DNA of 64,000 bases from Apostichopus japonicus (lineage: Eukaryota; Echinodermata; Holothuroidea; Aspidochirotida; Stichopodidae). Positions 33,889 to 45,156 of the stretch are shown piece after piece (position 1 is the stretch's first letter; each line of letters begins with the position of its first letter). Under the pieces are notes generated by a model, which searched no databases, was not told the origin of the DNA, and was given only the letters and a program-made list of their open reading frames with translations. A program made the position numbers and the translations under genes. The DNA lies in NCBI RefSeq assembly GCF_037975245.1, contig NC_092575.1:12327001-12391000 (forward strand). The letters run 5' to 3'.

Positions 33889-35324
33889 AAAATTCAGTTC
33901 CATTTTTGAATTTATGTTATTTACCAGTATTAGTAATCAAAATGGCTAAAATATTGGTCTTTATCATCAGCAACAAATGTGAAAAATATAGTGGAATAGA
34001 TAAATCACAAAAATGTATAATGTTTGTTCAATTAATTGTTATTTATTAATTAGCAGTCAGGTTCTGGGTGGCGGTCAAGTTCTGGGTACTCTACCCTAGG
34101 CCTATCATGCTTTTTCTGGGCTAAAAATGAATTTGGCCTGACTCAGTAATGCATACCTGTCTCCAGATTAACCTTGAAAACATCAAATTAGATATTCATT
34201 AAATCATAGGCCTATCACATGGTTTAGACTAGGGTGAGCCATGAATTTTTCCAAACAAAAGTTAAGCTAGGCCTAATACTTAACAGTTAGGCTATTAGAA
34301 TTTTGTAGTTTTTGGAGAAAAAAAACTGACGGCCTCCAAAAAGGAAGCAAGCGGAGACGCTAAACAATTAAAAAAATTATTTGGCCTTACAATGCCTAAC
34401 TCAGACCTAGCAGCCTAGTCCTAGTCTTCCCATGTTTGATAAACCCAAACAAATTACACACAACCTGAACAATGTTATATGCTAACATATCTCCAACATT
34501 ATCATTATCAATTAGCCTAGTAGTATTTTGGCTAGGCTGGCCTAGTTTGATAGCCTAATGTTGACATTAATACTCCCGAGTATTATTACTTATAGGCATA
34601 GGCTAATACTAGTATAGGGGGCCTAATTAGCCTAGACCAAGGCCCACATTCCTTAGTAGACCACAAAGTAAATGAGTCGGCCTAGGCTCGGCACCATGTT
34701 TTTTTTTTAATTTTTAGCCTGCTTGGAGAATGCACCTGTCTTTACAATTAGGCTAGGCCTAAGCTAACTCAGGCTATGCTAGTAGCAATTATCACTAGCC
34801 TTAGCTAGCTTAGGCATAGCCTGGATAGCCTAACGTTGACATTAATAGTTTAGTCGATTTGCAATTGATCGCATCTCTCAGTGGCAAGTTTGTGATAATG
34901 CGGCTTGCTAAACAAGATATAACACAACCAGTGTATGACACCACATTTCAATGTGTTGACAGTTCAGAATTTTAACTACGATTTCATTTTTTAGGGTAAA
35001 TTATTAAAGATTCAAATGATCTTACCTTTTTGTGCGAGCTTCTTGTACATCGTCACGTCTATAGTCTACGTACGTTTCGGTACGGTATACGTACGTACGT
35101 ATAACTTCAACGTTCAGTCTGTTAATTCCCCCGCGCGCAAAGCAAGAAATATTAACAAAGGGGCGGAGCTAGTGTGTTATGTTAGAAGCCGTGTCATTGC
35201 TCGAGAATCGTTGTCGTGATGACGTTTCGTGCAGAGAATATAAGAATCACCATCATTGGACCTCTCGGTTAACCTTCATTTGGGTCATCGACAGAAGATA
35301 TTACCTTAACGCTCTTTCGGGTGT
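33889..35324. other. TAGGCCTA-rich non-coding region
   Basis: Between about 34085 and 34850 there are more than fifteen overlapping TAGGC, GCCTA or CCTAGG motifs. A GTACGTACGT cluster lies near 35060-35105. No coding exon is recognised. Confidence 0.5.
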
Positions 35325-35410
35325 AACACCAAAGTAACCCACATAGGCCATCAGCTGAAGCTCAAAATGTGGCTGTAAAATCAGTTTCGTTCCAGCAACA
35401 CCGGGTCTAG
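35325..35410 (+). repeat. internal inverted copy of the right subterminal region
   Basis: GGCCATCAGCTGAAG and GTTTCGTTCCAGCAAC followed by GGGTCTA match, in inverted orientation, sequence at 39345-39415 close to the right end of the 10.6 kb element. The pair brackets the CXC-type gene fragments. Confidence 0.75.
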
Positions 35411-37192
35411 ATTTTTAATGCATTTTTGGGTAGTTTAATGCATCACAAACATTATATCAAAAGTTCTCCAAAAAATTTCCTGCAGTATTTTTGTAAGAAA
35501 CCCTTGAAATTGGGTATGTTATGTAGACATTACGTGCTACGATGCTATGTATTAGGAACACATGTGCTAACGTTAGATTTGGTACAGTGGTGCATACATA
35601 CCACTCTTTTCTTATATGTTAAATTACGACTGATATATTTTTTTTTTGTATAATAGTTGGGTCAGGGTTACAAGAATGGTGGAAGAGGATTCTGGTCTAA
35701 GGGTCAGTGAGGGTTGTTTTCAGGCATTACAAGTTGTGCCCCCCCCCTCCATTTTCGCCAAAATGGTAAAAAATCACATTTTCAACTTTGAAATATGAAA
35801 TACAATTTTTGCACATTATAACTTAAGGGTTTTAATTATAAAAATGTACAACTTTTAATAAACTCAGATATAATGCTTTGTAATAAATCAAATATTTTTA
35901 GATTTTCCCCCTATGTTATGAATGCATTTCGTCTGTGCATGTATGCGTAAATATACACATATAATGAAAAGTTCCTCTCCATAATTGTTACACTCCCCAT
36001 CCAAACTGTTTTACAAATGCGACCCCCTCCCCCTCTACTTTACATGTAGCTAAATCCCTAGTTACAATGAGATGTACCAATGCCCCAAGACCAGTGAGCT
36101 ATTTCTTTTGTATAAATCAATATATAAGTTGGCACACTAAGACGTCATGGCATATCGTAGATGTGAAATAAAGTTATAGTCGGTATATATCCGTTACCTT
36201 AGTACTCTTTCTACAGTCTCCTGCAAAACTAGGTACTTTCTCCTTGTTACTGAAACGACATGTTTATAATTCGTATTCCTGCAGAAAAGAAAAGATCGAC
36301 AAGGTTTCGAATGGTATTTTGAATAATAATAGTTCTATATTCTACAAATAATATGAATAATAAAGGTGAATGGTACAAATAAGTGAATAACGAAGACAGT
36401 TAACTTAAGCCCCAGATATAAAGAAATAATGTATCTATTAAGACTGGGTCGATACACTCAATGGTGTAGTAGAGCTGGGCCTTTGCGATGATTCAAGATA
36501 CAGGTTCTTCATCAAAAGGCGCGGCGCGGAATTAATAAGTGATTAAAAGTTCATCCAAGGACAGTTGTACTAGTCTTAACAGTATCCACTTCAATTCACT
36601 GCATGGAAGTCAGATATGGTATGGAAAAGGGAAAGTCTATTCCGTAGTAGAGGTGAAGATAATTAGATGAAATAAAAGTCACTAAAGACTTGAATATCCT
36701 TCAGTCAAAACTTGAACAGATGCACAGAACATATTAACAATATGAATAAAACAGGTAACGAAATGTTACGGCAAACAATAAAGAACCGTGATATTGGAAC
36801 AGGGTCAGGGGCGATGGTTCCCCAACAACAGTATATAAACCTTTGACTGGTTTCAGGACGCGGTATTTGCGTCATCGTCATCAGTAAATGTAGTTGTGAA
36901 TATGCAAGAGGTAAAGCATGCCCATAACACCCTCCTCCCCCCTCCCATCCCCTCTAAAAAAAAAGTGTGATTTGAAGAAAATGTGGATATTTATCAAAGG
37001 TGTCTGGTAGGTAGGGTAATCTACGTAAAACTACTAATAGCTAAAATGAATATATGAATAAGATCATGTTTACTGGTTCCTTTAAACTCTGGGGAACAAA
37101 ATAATGACAACATGACTTTGAAAAAGTTAACCCTCTTCACAAACTTCAAACTTGATTAAAATTTCAGACTAAGATATCGAGATTTAACACCA
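35411..37192. other. no gene seen (inside the 10.6 kb element)
   Basis: AT-rich with C-runs near 35742 and 36930. No supported exon. Confidence 0.4.
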
Positions 37193-37582
37193 TCACAGTT
37201 CATCCTCCAAATCATCTTCCCCTGCATCAACAATCTCAACATCTTCTTGGAAGTTGCTGCAATTTCTATATTTACATAGGTCTGTACACGGTAGTTGTGC
37301 ATTCATTCAGGAACATCTTCCTTAAGACATTTGCCGACTCTACAGCTACTGCTGACACACTGAAGCAAAACATCTGGGTCAGGTGGCTTCGTCATCCAAG
37401 TGATTATAAGGTCATCATTTTCAAGTTTACATCCATGTCCCTCTGGTGAGAGTGCATCAATCCTTGGCTGCAATGCCCTACTGTGAATAGCAGCCTGGTT
37501 GGTGCAGCGCTTAACATGCTGGATCAGAGCATCTTTTGTTGGTGGTAAACTCTGCTCTGAGGAGGAGATGAACAGAACACCT
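37193..37582 (-). pseudogene. CXC (tesmin/TSO1-like) tail exon of a high-copy invertebrate gene family
   Basis: Minus-strand frame: SLPPTKDALIQHVKR, HSRALQPRIDALSPEGHG, LIITWMTKPPDPDVLLQ and then the cysteine tail CVSSSCRVGKCL. After a frameshift near 37303 it continues LPCTDLCKYRNCSN, an acidic VDAGEDDLEDEL and a TGA stop (37193). This is the LPPT-x-HV-K-R plus Cys-rich (CXC) C-terminus seen in large uncharacterised invertebrate proteins. Several cysteines of the canonical cluster are replaced, for example in the segment around KCLKEDVP. The acceptor ACAAG/GTGTTC sits at about 37582. Not functional. Confidence 0.65.
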
Positions 37583-37834
37583 TGTACCATGAAATTGGAT
37601 ATTTTTGAGTCTCACATTTTATGATGGGGTACCAAATATAATTACAATTCAGCTAGAAATATGTTGCAAATTTCTTTAATAATTTCAATGGAAAGATTAA
37701 CCTGATATTGCATCTCAAAGCGTTTAGAGAATTTTTTAATTTTCCTTGTGGGAGGACCCCCATATTCCAAAAGTCCTAGATCCACCCCTGAACACTCAAT
37801 GAACCACACATTGAAGAGAGTACTTTACCTTTCA

Positions 37835-37990
37835 AGATCTGTATGTCTTCCTTGTCAACAATTGTATCTAGTTTCTTCAACATAGAGAGTGGTACCTCAC
37901 TTCAATGGCAACACGGTCTTTTCCTCTAATATTCATAAAATCTTGGCTCATCTTTTTTCCGCTCTGCTGCTTGTCGAAGCAATACCTTAA
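37835..37990 (-). pseudogene. middle exon of the same CXC-tail family
   Basis: Minus-strand reading gives LLRQAAERKKDEPRFYEY. A one-base shift then gives IRGKDRVAIEVRYHSLC. This L-R-x-A, GKD-x-x-AxE-x-x-YH-x-x-C pattern is the segment that follows the ETFDGG donor in this family. It lies between the N-terminal and tail exons in the correct order. Confidence 0.55.
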
Positions 37991-38660
37991 TAAAATGAAA
38001 TAAAAAAAGCAAATTGTTTTGCATTTTCTGTTGATCAAAATGTAAGTTTGAACAAATAAGAACTAAGACAATTTTATTTATATACCATGTGATCTGCTCA
38101 TCTTCTATGGACAAACAAAGACACATTCAAATTTTGCAAACCAGTGTCATGCAAAAATGAATTAAAACAGGCTTTTTTTGAGAGTACAGTACATTATCTC
38201 TTAATGTTATGGTTTAAATTATACAATGGTAGATTATATCTGTTACTAATAATAAAGGAGACAGATACTTGTTCATTTTGGTAAAGCTAGACAGGCTGAC
38301 CATAAGACCTTGCAAACCTCCTTATTGCACCTTTGTTACACTTATTTTTCTAACTAATATAATATCTCTATCATTCAAATAAAGGGCCACAGTAAGAAAA
38401 CTATGAAGCCTGTATTTAACACTTAGGCTAGTGCCCCAGATGGAGAATTTGAAACAAATTTCCGTTCCTACCACCTTATAACAAAACAAATCAGATGACC
38501 ATGCCACTAAGTAATTATATTATGTTCAGGTCCAACACTGTGCCCTTTGACTTGGATTCTATCCCTTAAGAGCTACTGATCTTGCATTATGCAACTTCTC
38601 TTAACACTTCAACTATGCCACAGAAGTACAAGTAGAGTCGTGTAGTATGCTTAGGCTTAC

Positions 38661-39129
38661 CTCCATCGAAAGTCTCTGCCTGCTGCAGCTTGTCCCGTTT
38701 GCAACGCCTAGTAATGTATTGTTTCTTTTCCCACATATAATAAATTGAACAGGCAATACACCAGAGCTTCTGCTTGGTTTCCTCGATCTTTTCCGTCAAT
38801 TCTTCGTTTAAAATCATATGGGGTCTCCTCTGCAACTGTCCGTTTTCTTGCAGCAATTTGCTTGCTATCAATGAACCGCCTGTAACACTTATCGTGGAAC
38901 CCCATCATACTATGCTGTTGAACACACGCTTGATCGTAGTAGGCCATGGAGTAATCAGTAGTACGGCGATATCACTGTCTCCGCCGCTGAGATTAAGCCA
39001 ATCTTTAGCGCAGGAAGTAACTTTATTCCATCGTTTATTCGTCAGTGCCTTGAATGCTTCAAATTTTACAGATTCAGATTCTCCGTGGGAGCCGCCATGT
39101 TTGTTGTTTTCTACAAAGATTGCACACAA
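38661..39129 (-). pseudogene. N-terminal exon of the CXC-tail family
   Basis: Minus-strand pieces in order: SESVKFEAFKALTNKRWNK, then in a shifted frame GFHDKCYRRFIDSKQIAARK and RRIDGKDRGNQAEALVYC, then (again shifted) LWCIACSIYYMWEKKQYITR and RDKLQQAETFDGG ending at donor GAG/GTAAGC (38661). The Cys-x2-Cys with a later KRDKLxQAETFDGG is a recurring feature of this family. At least three frame changes are present. Between this and the tail exon only about 1 kb remains, so the long central part of the family is missing. Confidence 0.6.
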
Positions 39130-39344
39130 AACTCATGGCTCATTGGACAATTCATATCACATGGTACAGATATCTCACTGGCGCACAACTTTTGAACGTA
39201 AAACGGCAGGTTTCTTAACATACGCAATAAAAAATATAGTTCGATCTTTCAAGCGGAATTGCAAAAAAACTGCAGGAAAGTACATGGAGAACTTTTGGAT
39301 CATTAATCTTAGTTAATTTATGTATTCAATGCTGTAGAGAAATT

Positions 39345-39460
39345 TTAGACCCGCAGTTGCTGGAACGAAACAAGCGAATTTCGACCTTCAGCTGATGGCC
39401 TAACACCGGGAAACCAGGATTCCTCACATTTTGGGTGTAAGGTTTCCCATTTTTTTACAG
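39345..39460. repeat. right end of the 10.6 kb element
   Basis: Contains AGACCCGCAGTTGCTGGAAC, CTTCAGCTGATGGCC, GGGAAACCAGGATTCC and the terminal GGTTTCCCATTTTTTTACAG. Inverted partner of parts of 28861-28900 and of 35325-35410. Confidence 0.75.
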
Positions 39461-39464
39461 TACA

Positions 39465-39781
39465 TGTATGTGCGTTAGGAAGGTGTTTAGAGACAATGGT
39501 AAACAACTGAGAAACATAACAAAGAAAAAGAACAGGACCGAGACAGCTGCCCTGTGGTACCCCACCATTCAAAGAAAAATCTTTCGATGAGATATTTTCT
39601 ATAGATACATGCTGTTTTCTGAAAGACAGATAATTACCAATCCATTTTTGTGCATTATTAACAATACCAAATTGGGTACGCAATATGTTCATAAGAATAA
39701 CATGGTTAACAGTATCGAACGCTGCACTCGAATCCAACAGGATTAAAAGAGTGCATTGTTGTTGGTCCATATTCATCAATA

Positions 39782-39785
<4 letters not shown>
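39465..39785 (-). pseudogene. CR1-like LINE reverse transcriptase, 5' portion
   Basis: Minus-strand frame: [66 protein letters not shown] and [13 protein letters not shown]. It stops just before the catalytic YADD box, which resumes at 28860. It is the missing first half of the element at 27885-28860. Joining the halves at a single TACA would leave a 2 bp frame difference in the CACATACATGTA stretch, so this CR1 copy was, or has since become, out of frame. A (TA)n tract truncates it upstream. Confidence 0.92.
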
Positions 39786-40100
<315 letters not shown>

Positions 40101-40286
40101 ATAGATATATAAAAGTTAAAGGTTCAACGTTAAGCTAGGAGAACAACAACTATGCCAAGATATAACCCTTACTTTAGATTCAAACAAGAAAATGTTGTTC
40201 TTTGTCGTTGCTATGTTTGGAAAAAGTCAGAACGAGGATTATTTCCTAGAAACAACTTTCTGTCGACGGTGATTCTGTTACAGACG

Positions 40287-40934
40287 GGTTAAGAGTATGT
40301 TTTGGCTTCATCACTAACCACGTGTTATTTTAATCTGCATATACACCTTCACAGAACCATTCGATTGAATAGTGCAAGACATAAACAACCCTATGAAGTG
40401 CAACTACTGAACAGTGCTTCTCACATAGGATTCTATATCAATAACTAGCAATATCGTCTGCTATTATTCGTCTTTAGTTTTATATACATCAAAGAAGAAA
40501 TAAATTAATATATTCTCTAGCGATATCAATCTGTCTGTTTCTCATAAAGTAACGCTTTTAGGATGTGATATTTAATTTCCGTTCGAACTCTTCCCTCCTA
40601 AGCCAACGTTTTCTAATTACCTTTCTTTATTAATATTCACTTTATGAGACTGCTGCTTGCTGTGCCTTTTGTTCTGTTTCTCCTTATTGATCCCTCCTTT
40701 TTTTTCTCTCTCTCTCTTTATATCTTTTTTGAGTTTCTTCCTCTTTAAGAAAGAAAAGAATCGTTTAATATTTTGAACAGTCAAGCGATAGACAATAGAC
40801 AATAGACAATAATGGAAACTTGAGCAAGGCTAGAGATATAAGTATTATATCAGCGAGTCACTTTTGATAGGATGTGTTATGTTCGTTTATACTGACTGTT
40901 TTGCTTATTAAACGATATAGATGTGAGTTTTGCC
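40287..40934 (-). repeat. ~640 bp repeat R2, minus-strand copy
   Basis: Inverted partner of 24434-25075, including GTTCTGTGAAGGTGTAT in the opposite sense and the polypurine/polypyrimidine block near 40690-40760. Together the two copies bracket the Penelope-like, CR1 and 10.6 kb elements. Confidence 0.9.
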
Positions 40935-41821
40935 AACGTGCTTATTCCTCAATATATAATTTTTGAGTGTATGTGTGAATATGACCAAACCTAATATTGG
41001 ATTCATTACCACAAATCTTGTGTTCAACAAGCAAATGGTTTAACCTTCAAGTGGTACCTATGAAATCACATATTTAATTTGACAAAATGACAGCCTCTGA
41101 CATGACTTTGAAAGCATGATACATCCCAAAGGAGTAGATATTCTGTGTTTTTGTTATGGGGTCTCAGAGTTGTTTGTTTTGTTTCAAACATATATTTATA
41201 ATAAGACCAGAAGGCACGATGGATGTTAGACTTATGGTAGTGCGCCTATATTTGATGTGCCTCGGGGAATACAAGACACAACAATAAAGACACAACACAT
41301 TCAAGTCCTGATATAAATATATGTTTAGAATTAACTCATGGTATGAAGAGAATCGTTTTCCTAACAGCCAGAGTTACATATTTTTTAAATTGATGAACGA
41401 GGAAGAATCCTGGTGACGTTCACGAAGTCCCTTTGTAGCTATTTATAGTTATCAATGTAATAATGAAATATCTTTCAAATCATAATGTGAAATATAATTC
41501 CGACCATTAACTTAGACATTTAAGTATAAATTAATTTGAATTTATACTGATTCGACAATATTATAATGTGCATTTTAAGCATAAGGCGGGTCTTGATAGT
41601 TGAATACAGCCAAGTTTGTTCCCAACTCCTCCTTTAATGCACAACGTTACGCTCGGAAATACATGCATGTTGTCTTGTGTTTTAGTAATCAAGGATTTTT
41701 TTATAAGGAAGCTTAAACAATGACATCAAAAAGAATGTACTTCGCCTTTTTACTGTGTATTACTTAAACGTGATAAAGATGAAGTGGTTAATGATGATGA
41801 TCATAATGATGATGATAATAG

Positions 41822-41895
<74 letters not shown>

Positions 41896-43069
41896 ACACG
41901 AAATGTATACAAATATTGTCGAAGTCGAAGTGTGTCTTAGTAACCGCGATCACCAATCCTCTTCACTGTCACTCATAAATTTGCATATTTCTTTGGCATT
42001 AAAAAAATGCGATTATGGCTCGGTATAATTTAAGATGTAAGGTATTTTCACTTTGACTAAAGCTATATACTCGATAAATTAGTCCACCTTGACATATAAC
42101 TGGAAAACGTTTGATAAATAATGACAATTCATAAGTATCTTTTCAGGGGATTCCATGAATATAATTGCTAGGGTGTTTAACGCAAATAAGAGTTAATAAA
42201 TAGACGGGAAAGAAAAGGTTCCAATGGGGTTAGTAAGTCCGATAACTTACATTCCGTTTATTGAGCGAAACCGTCTTCTATCTAAACTACATTGTGTGTT
42301 TCTTTAACGATGAAAAGAAAAACTGAAAGGACACGCATTGTACATGATAAAAAACTCAAAGATTTTACAAGTGCAAAACAGAATAAAAAGCCAAACCTTT
42401 GCTGTTATACTGCGCCTACACGAAAGCTGGGTAAATTCTTTACCCAACGTGGTCAAAGTATAGGCTATTAGCAGTTTTGAACCACATGACATAACTGTGT
42501 AGAACCAAAGGGCATAATCAGATAAGATCTCATAGACCAAGTTGCAATCCAATATATAATCTCTGATATACATATATTATTAACATGGGCATGAAAACTT
42601 CTGGTTAACCATTTATGTTGTTATTACACACAGCAAGGTGTTTCCTAAAACGCTCACTACTTCCTTCTCTAACCATCTTTAGGTACACTCAATTAAAATT
42701 TAGAAATTAGTGATTATAGTTAAGTCGTAACAGCAATATTCGTGTGTAGGAAAACAAAAACTATTTAGTATATATAGCATACAATTTAGAGCAAAGGCTT
42801 TATTTAAACCTTTTACAAGGTTTATGTATACCACTGTATTGTATGGCATATTCCATACCTCCAAGCTCCTAGCCATATCTTTTGCATACCTCATAGGGTA
42901 TTTACAATTATGTCCAAAAATATATGTAAAAGACACATTTCTCCTCGTTCCCCTCATTACGGACCTCCTACCCAGGTGTTTGGTGATTAAAACATATGCT
43001 AAACTAAGTTAAAGGCCTCTCTTGTTAAGGTGGCATACTCCTATTAGAGTCTTTATTCATCCGCTCGAT
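40935..43069. other. no gene seen except a (GAT)n tract
   Basis: AT-rich sequence. Frames at 42304-42573, 42700-42957 and 42824-43012 have no recognisable domain. Confidence 0.4.
41814..41894. repeat. (GAT)n microsatellite
   Basis: About 24 uninterrupted GAT/ATG units. Poly-Asp or poly-Met frames are artefacts. Confidence 0.95.
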
Positions 43070-43494
43070 TGTTCTCCTTCAGGAAAAGTGCCAAAAAGCA
43101 GCAGGAGAACACACTTTTTTGACCTGTCATCAATCATGATCTAGTTTTTTATGCTTGCATGTTGAAGAGCATGAATGGAAGTACATGTGGTGAGAAAGTT
43201 GGGTCAGTTGAGGCAATTTTATACCCCTTTAGGCCTCTCAGGAGCAGCGTAGGAAATTTGTTTACCACTGAGTGAAGAGGTTTGTTTACAAGTGACGAAA
43301 ACTTCCGGCTCGGATAGCTAAAAATCTACTTGGTCATGATACGGAAAATTGATGGTGCCATAAAAGGCCAGCTTGTCAGCTATTCGGTGATGGGTAACGT
43401 GTAGCTAGTGAAAACTTCTATCTAGACTTAGAGACCACATTACTTTTGTGATTTAGTGTGTAAGTCAATTGGGCTTTTAATGGGCGTATGTTAC
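43070..43494 (+). repeat. dispersed repeat family R1, copy 2
   Basis: Same-orientation copy of 232-671, ending GGGCTTTTAATGGGCGTATG. Confidence 0.85.
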
Positions 43495-44213
43495 CATACG
43501 TTAGACTGCATAAACTGTGAGGACCGTGGTTCTGGCAGAGGGAGAGGCCCTCAGTTTATGAACCCGTTAGATTAAGGGATTTTTAGATAAACTTGTAAAG
43601 TTTACTTCCAGGGAGAGTTCTACTTTCGTGGTTAGTTACTCCTGGTACGCTGGTTTGACAGGGCTGGGACAGTCAGTGTAGTCAGATCCATTCCCCTGGC
43701 TGGTTGTTGGTTGCTGTTTTATGTTTCCATTCTGAATAATTTGCTTATCTACTTTACACCTTTCGAGTTTCCTCATATTATTCTGCTTTATATACCCGCC
43801 ATCCTGCAGGATCTTCTGAATAAGGCTTGTCCCTTCCTTCCTCCCCCCCCCTCCCCATTGTAACAAGCTACGACTATAACTTTGTGACTAATATTTATTT
43901 CTTCCGTTTGTCAAGATATTCGCCAATGAGATTGTGTTTCAAGAGTATAAGAGAGCACAGAAATAGAATACGGACAAATAGCAGCTTTTACAATCGGTCT
44001 ACGTCCAAACAAACAAAAGGCGAGCAATTAAATTTAAACATGAAATGATTGTTATTTGATCATAACATGTTAATTTAATGACATCAATTGACCACTTTAT
44101 ATACCAATAAAACTGTGTATAGACACGTACATATGAAAATATCTTCATTTATCGCAGAAAGGGAATAGTTTAAATAATCCTATGTAATATTTAAATTTAT
44201 CAGAATAATTAGA
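43495..44213. other. intergenic, no gene seen
   Basis: AT-rich sequence with a C-run near 43843. It lies downstream (minus sense) of the lectin stop codon and may include its 3' untranslated region. Confidence 0.4.
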
Positions 44214-45074
44214 TTAGACAGAGTTGCACAATGCATCCATGCACATAGTACAAAAACTTATGGTACAGTGTACGTCATGAAGCTTCCACTGTCTATTTTG
44301 CCGACCTGCCACACATTCCTCCAAGTCTCCAGGTGCATCAACATCCCACCAACTGCAGAAATAACAAAAGCAACAACTGTTCAAATAGAATACTCCTTTC
44401 AAATTGATGAAAGATGGAGATGATGAAGATGGTTTGCAGTAAATTAATACAATCGTTATACACGTCGTTACAGATCCACTTTATTTTCGACAGTAAAATC
44501 AACACACTGCTGCTACCGGTAATAGGAAATAATCTGCTACTCGGCCAAAACAACGAAAATCAGCTTTTTATTTCATCATGGTGTATAATTTTATTTATAT
44601 TTTATGCATCCTGTAGTCTATTAGCGTTCCTTTTGTTGTCCTCGGTGTTGTCCGTTTGGCGTTCCATAAAATTCATCTGGTTGGTTAGAATATGTTGTTC
44701 TTTGTTCATCGGTCAAAAATACATTTCTCGCAGAACAATTATTTCATGTTAAATTGAAAATCAACGAACTAGCCTGATATATTTTGTCCGCTATAGCTGT
44801 ATAGCAGCTATGGAACGCAAGAACGGACAAAGATTTAGGCTAGCCTGATACATACCTATCCTGTAGACCAAAGTTGGGACCGTCACTCCATTCGAATTGA
44901 TTATCATCTTTTCGAATAATATCAACCCACACATAATTGCAGGAAGAAGAACTTACATGTGAACTCATCAGATTACTGAATGTCTCCTGATGAAAGAATG
45001 AAATATCGGCTAAACTACAGTCACTGGTTACTGACATAACACTGACAAGAAACAAGACTAAGACCCATTATAAA

Positions 45075-45156
<82 letters not shown>

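Larger units (their letters stand above)
28861..39460. mobile_element. 10.6 kb insertion with terminal repeats and 4 bp target duplication
   Basis: The segment interrupts one CR1-like reverse transcriptase. The left end is TACA/CTGTAAAAAAAAGGGG and the right end is CCCATTTTTTTACAG/TACA. The ends form an imperfect inverted repeat of about 38 bp (CTGTAAAAAAA, GGG, then TTACCCC or TTACACCC, then AAAA-GTG). TACA on both sides is the target duplication. The left 430 bp is packed with GGTTTCC/GGTAACC subterminal motifs. Inside are decayed minus-strand exons of two gene families (CXC-tail at 37193-39129, SAMD3-like at 30941-32910), internal tandem duplications and an inverted copy of the right subterminal region at 35325. 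I see no recognisable transposase, so the class is unknown; 4 bp duplications occur in several DNA-transposon groups. Confidence 0.8.

Noticed and set aside
34985-35280. CpG-containing ACGTACGT cluster as a promoter
   Set aside because: No downstream first exon on either strand could be identified.
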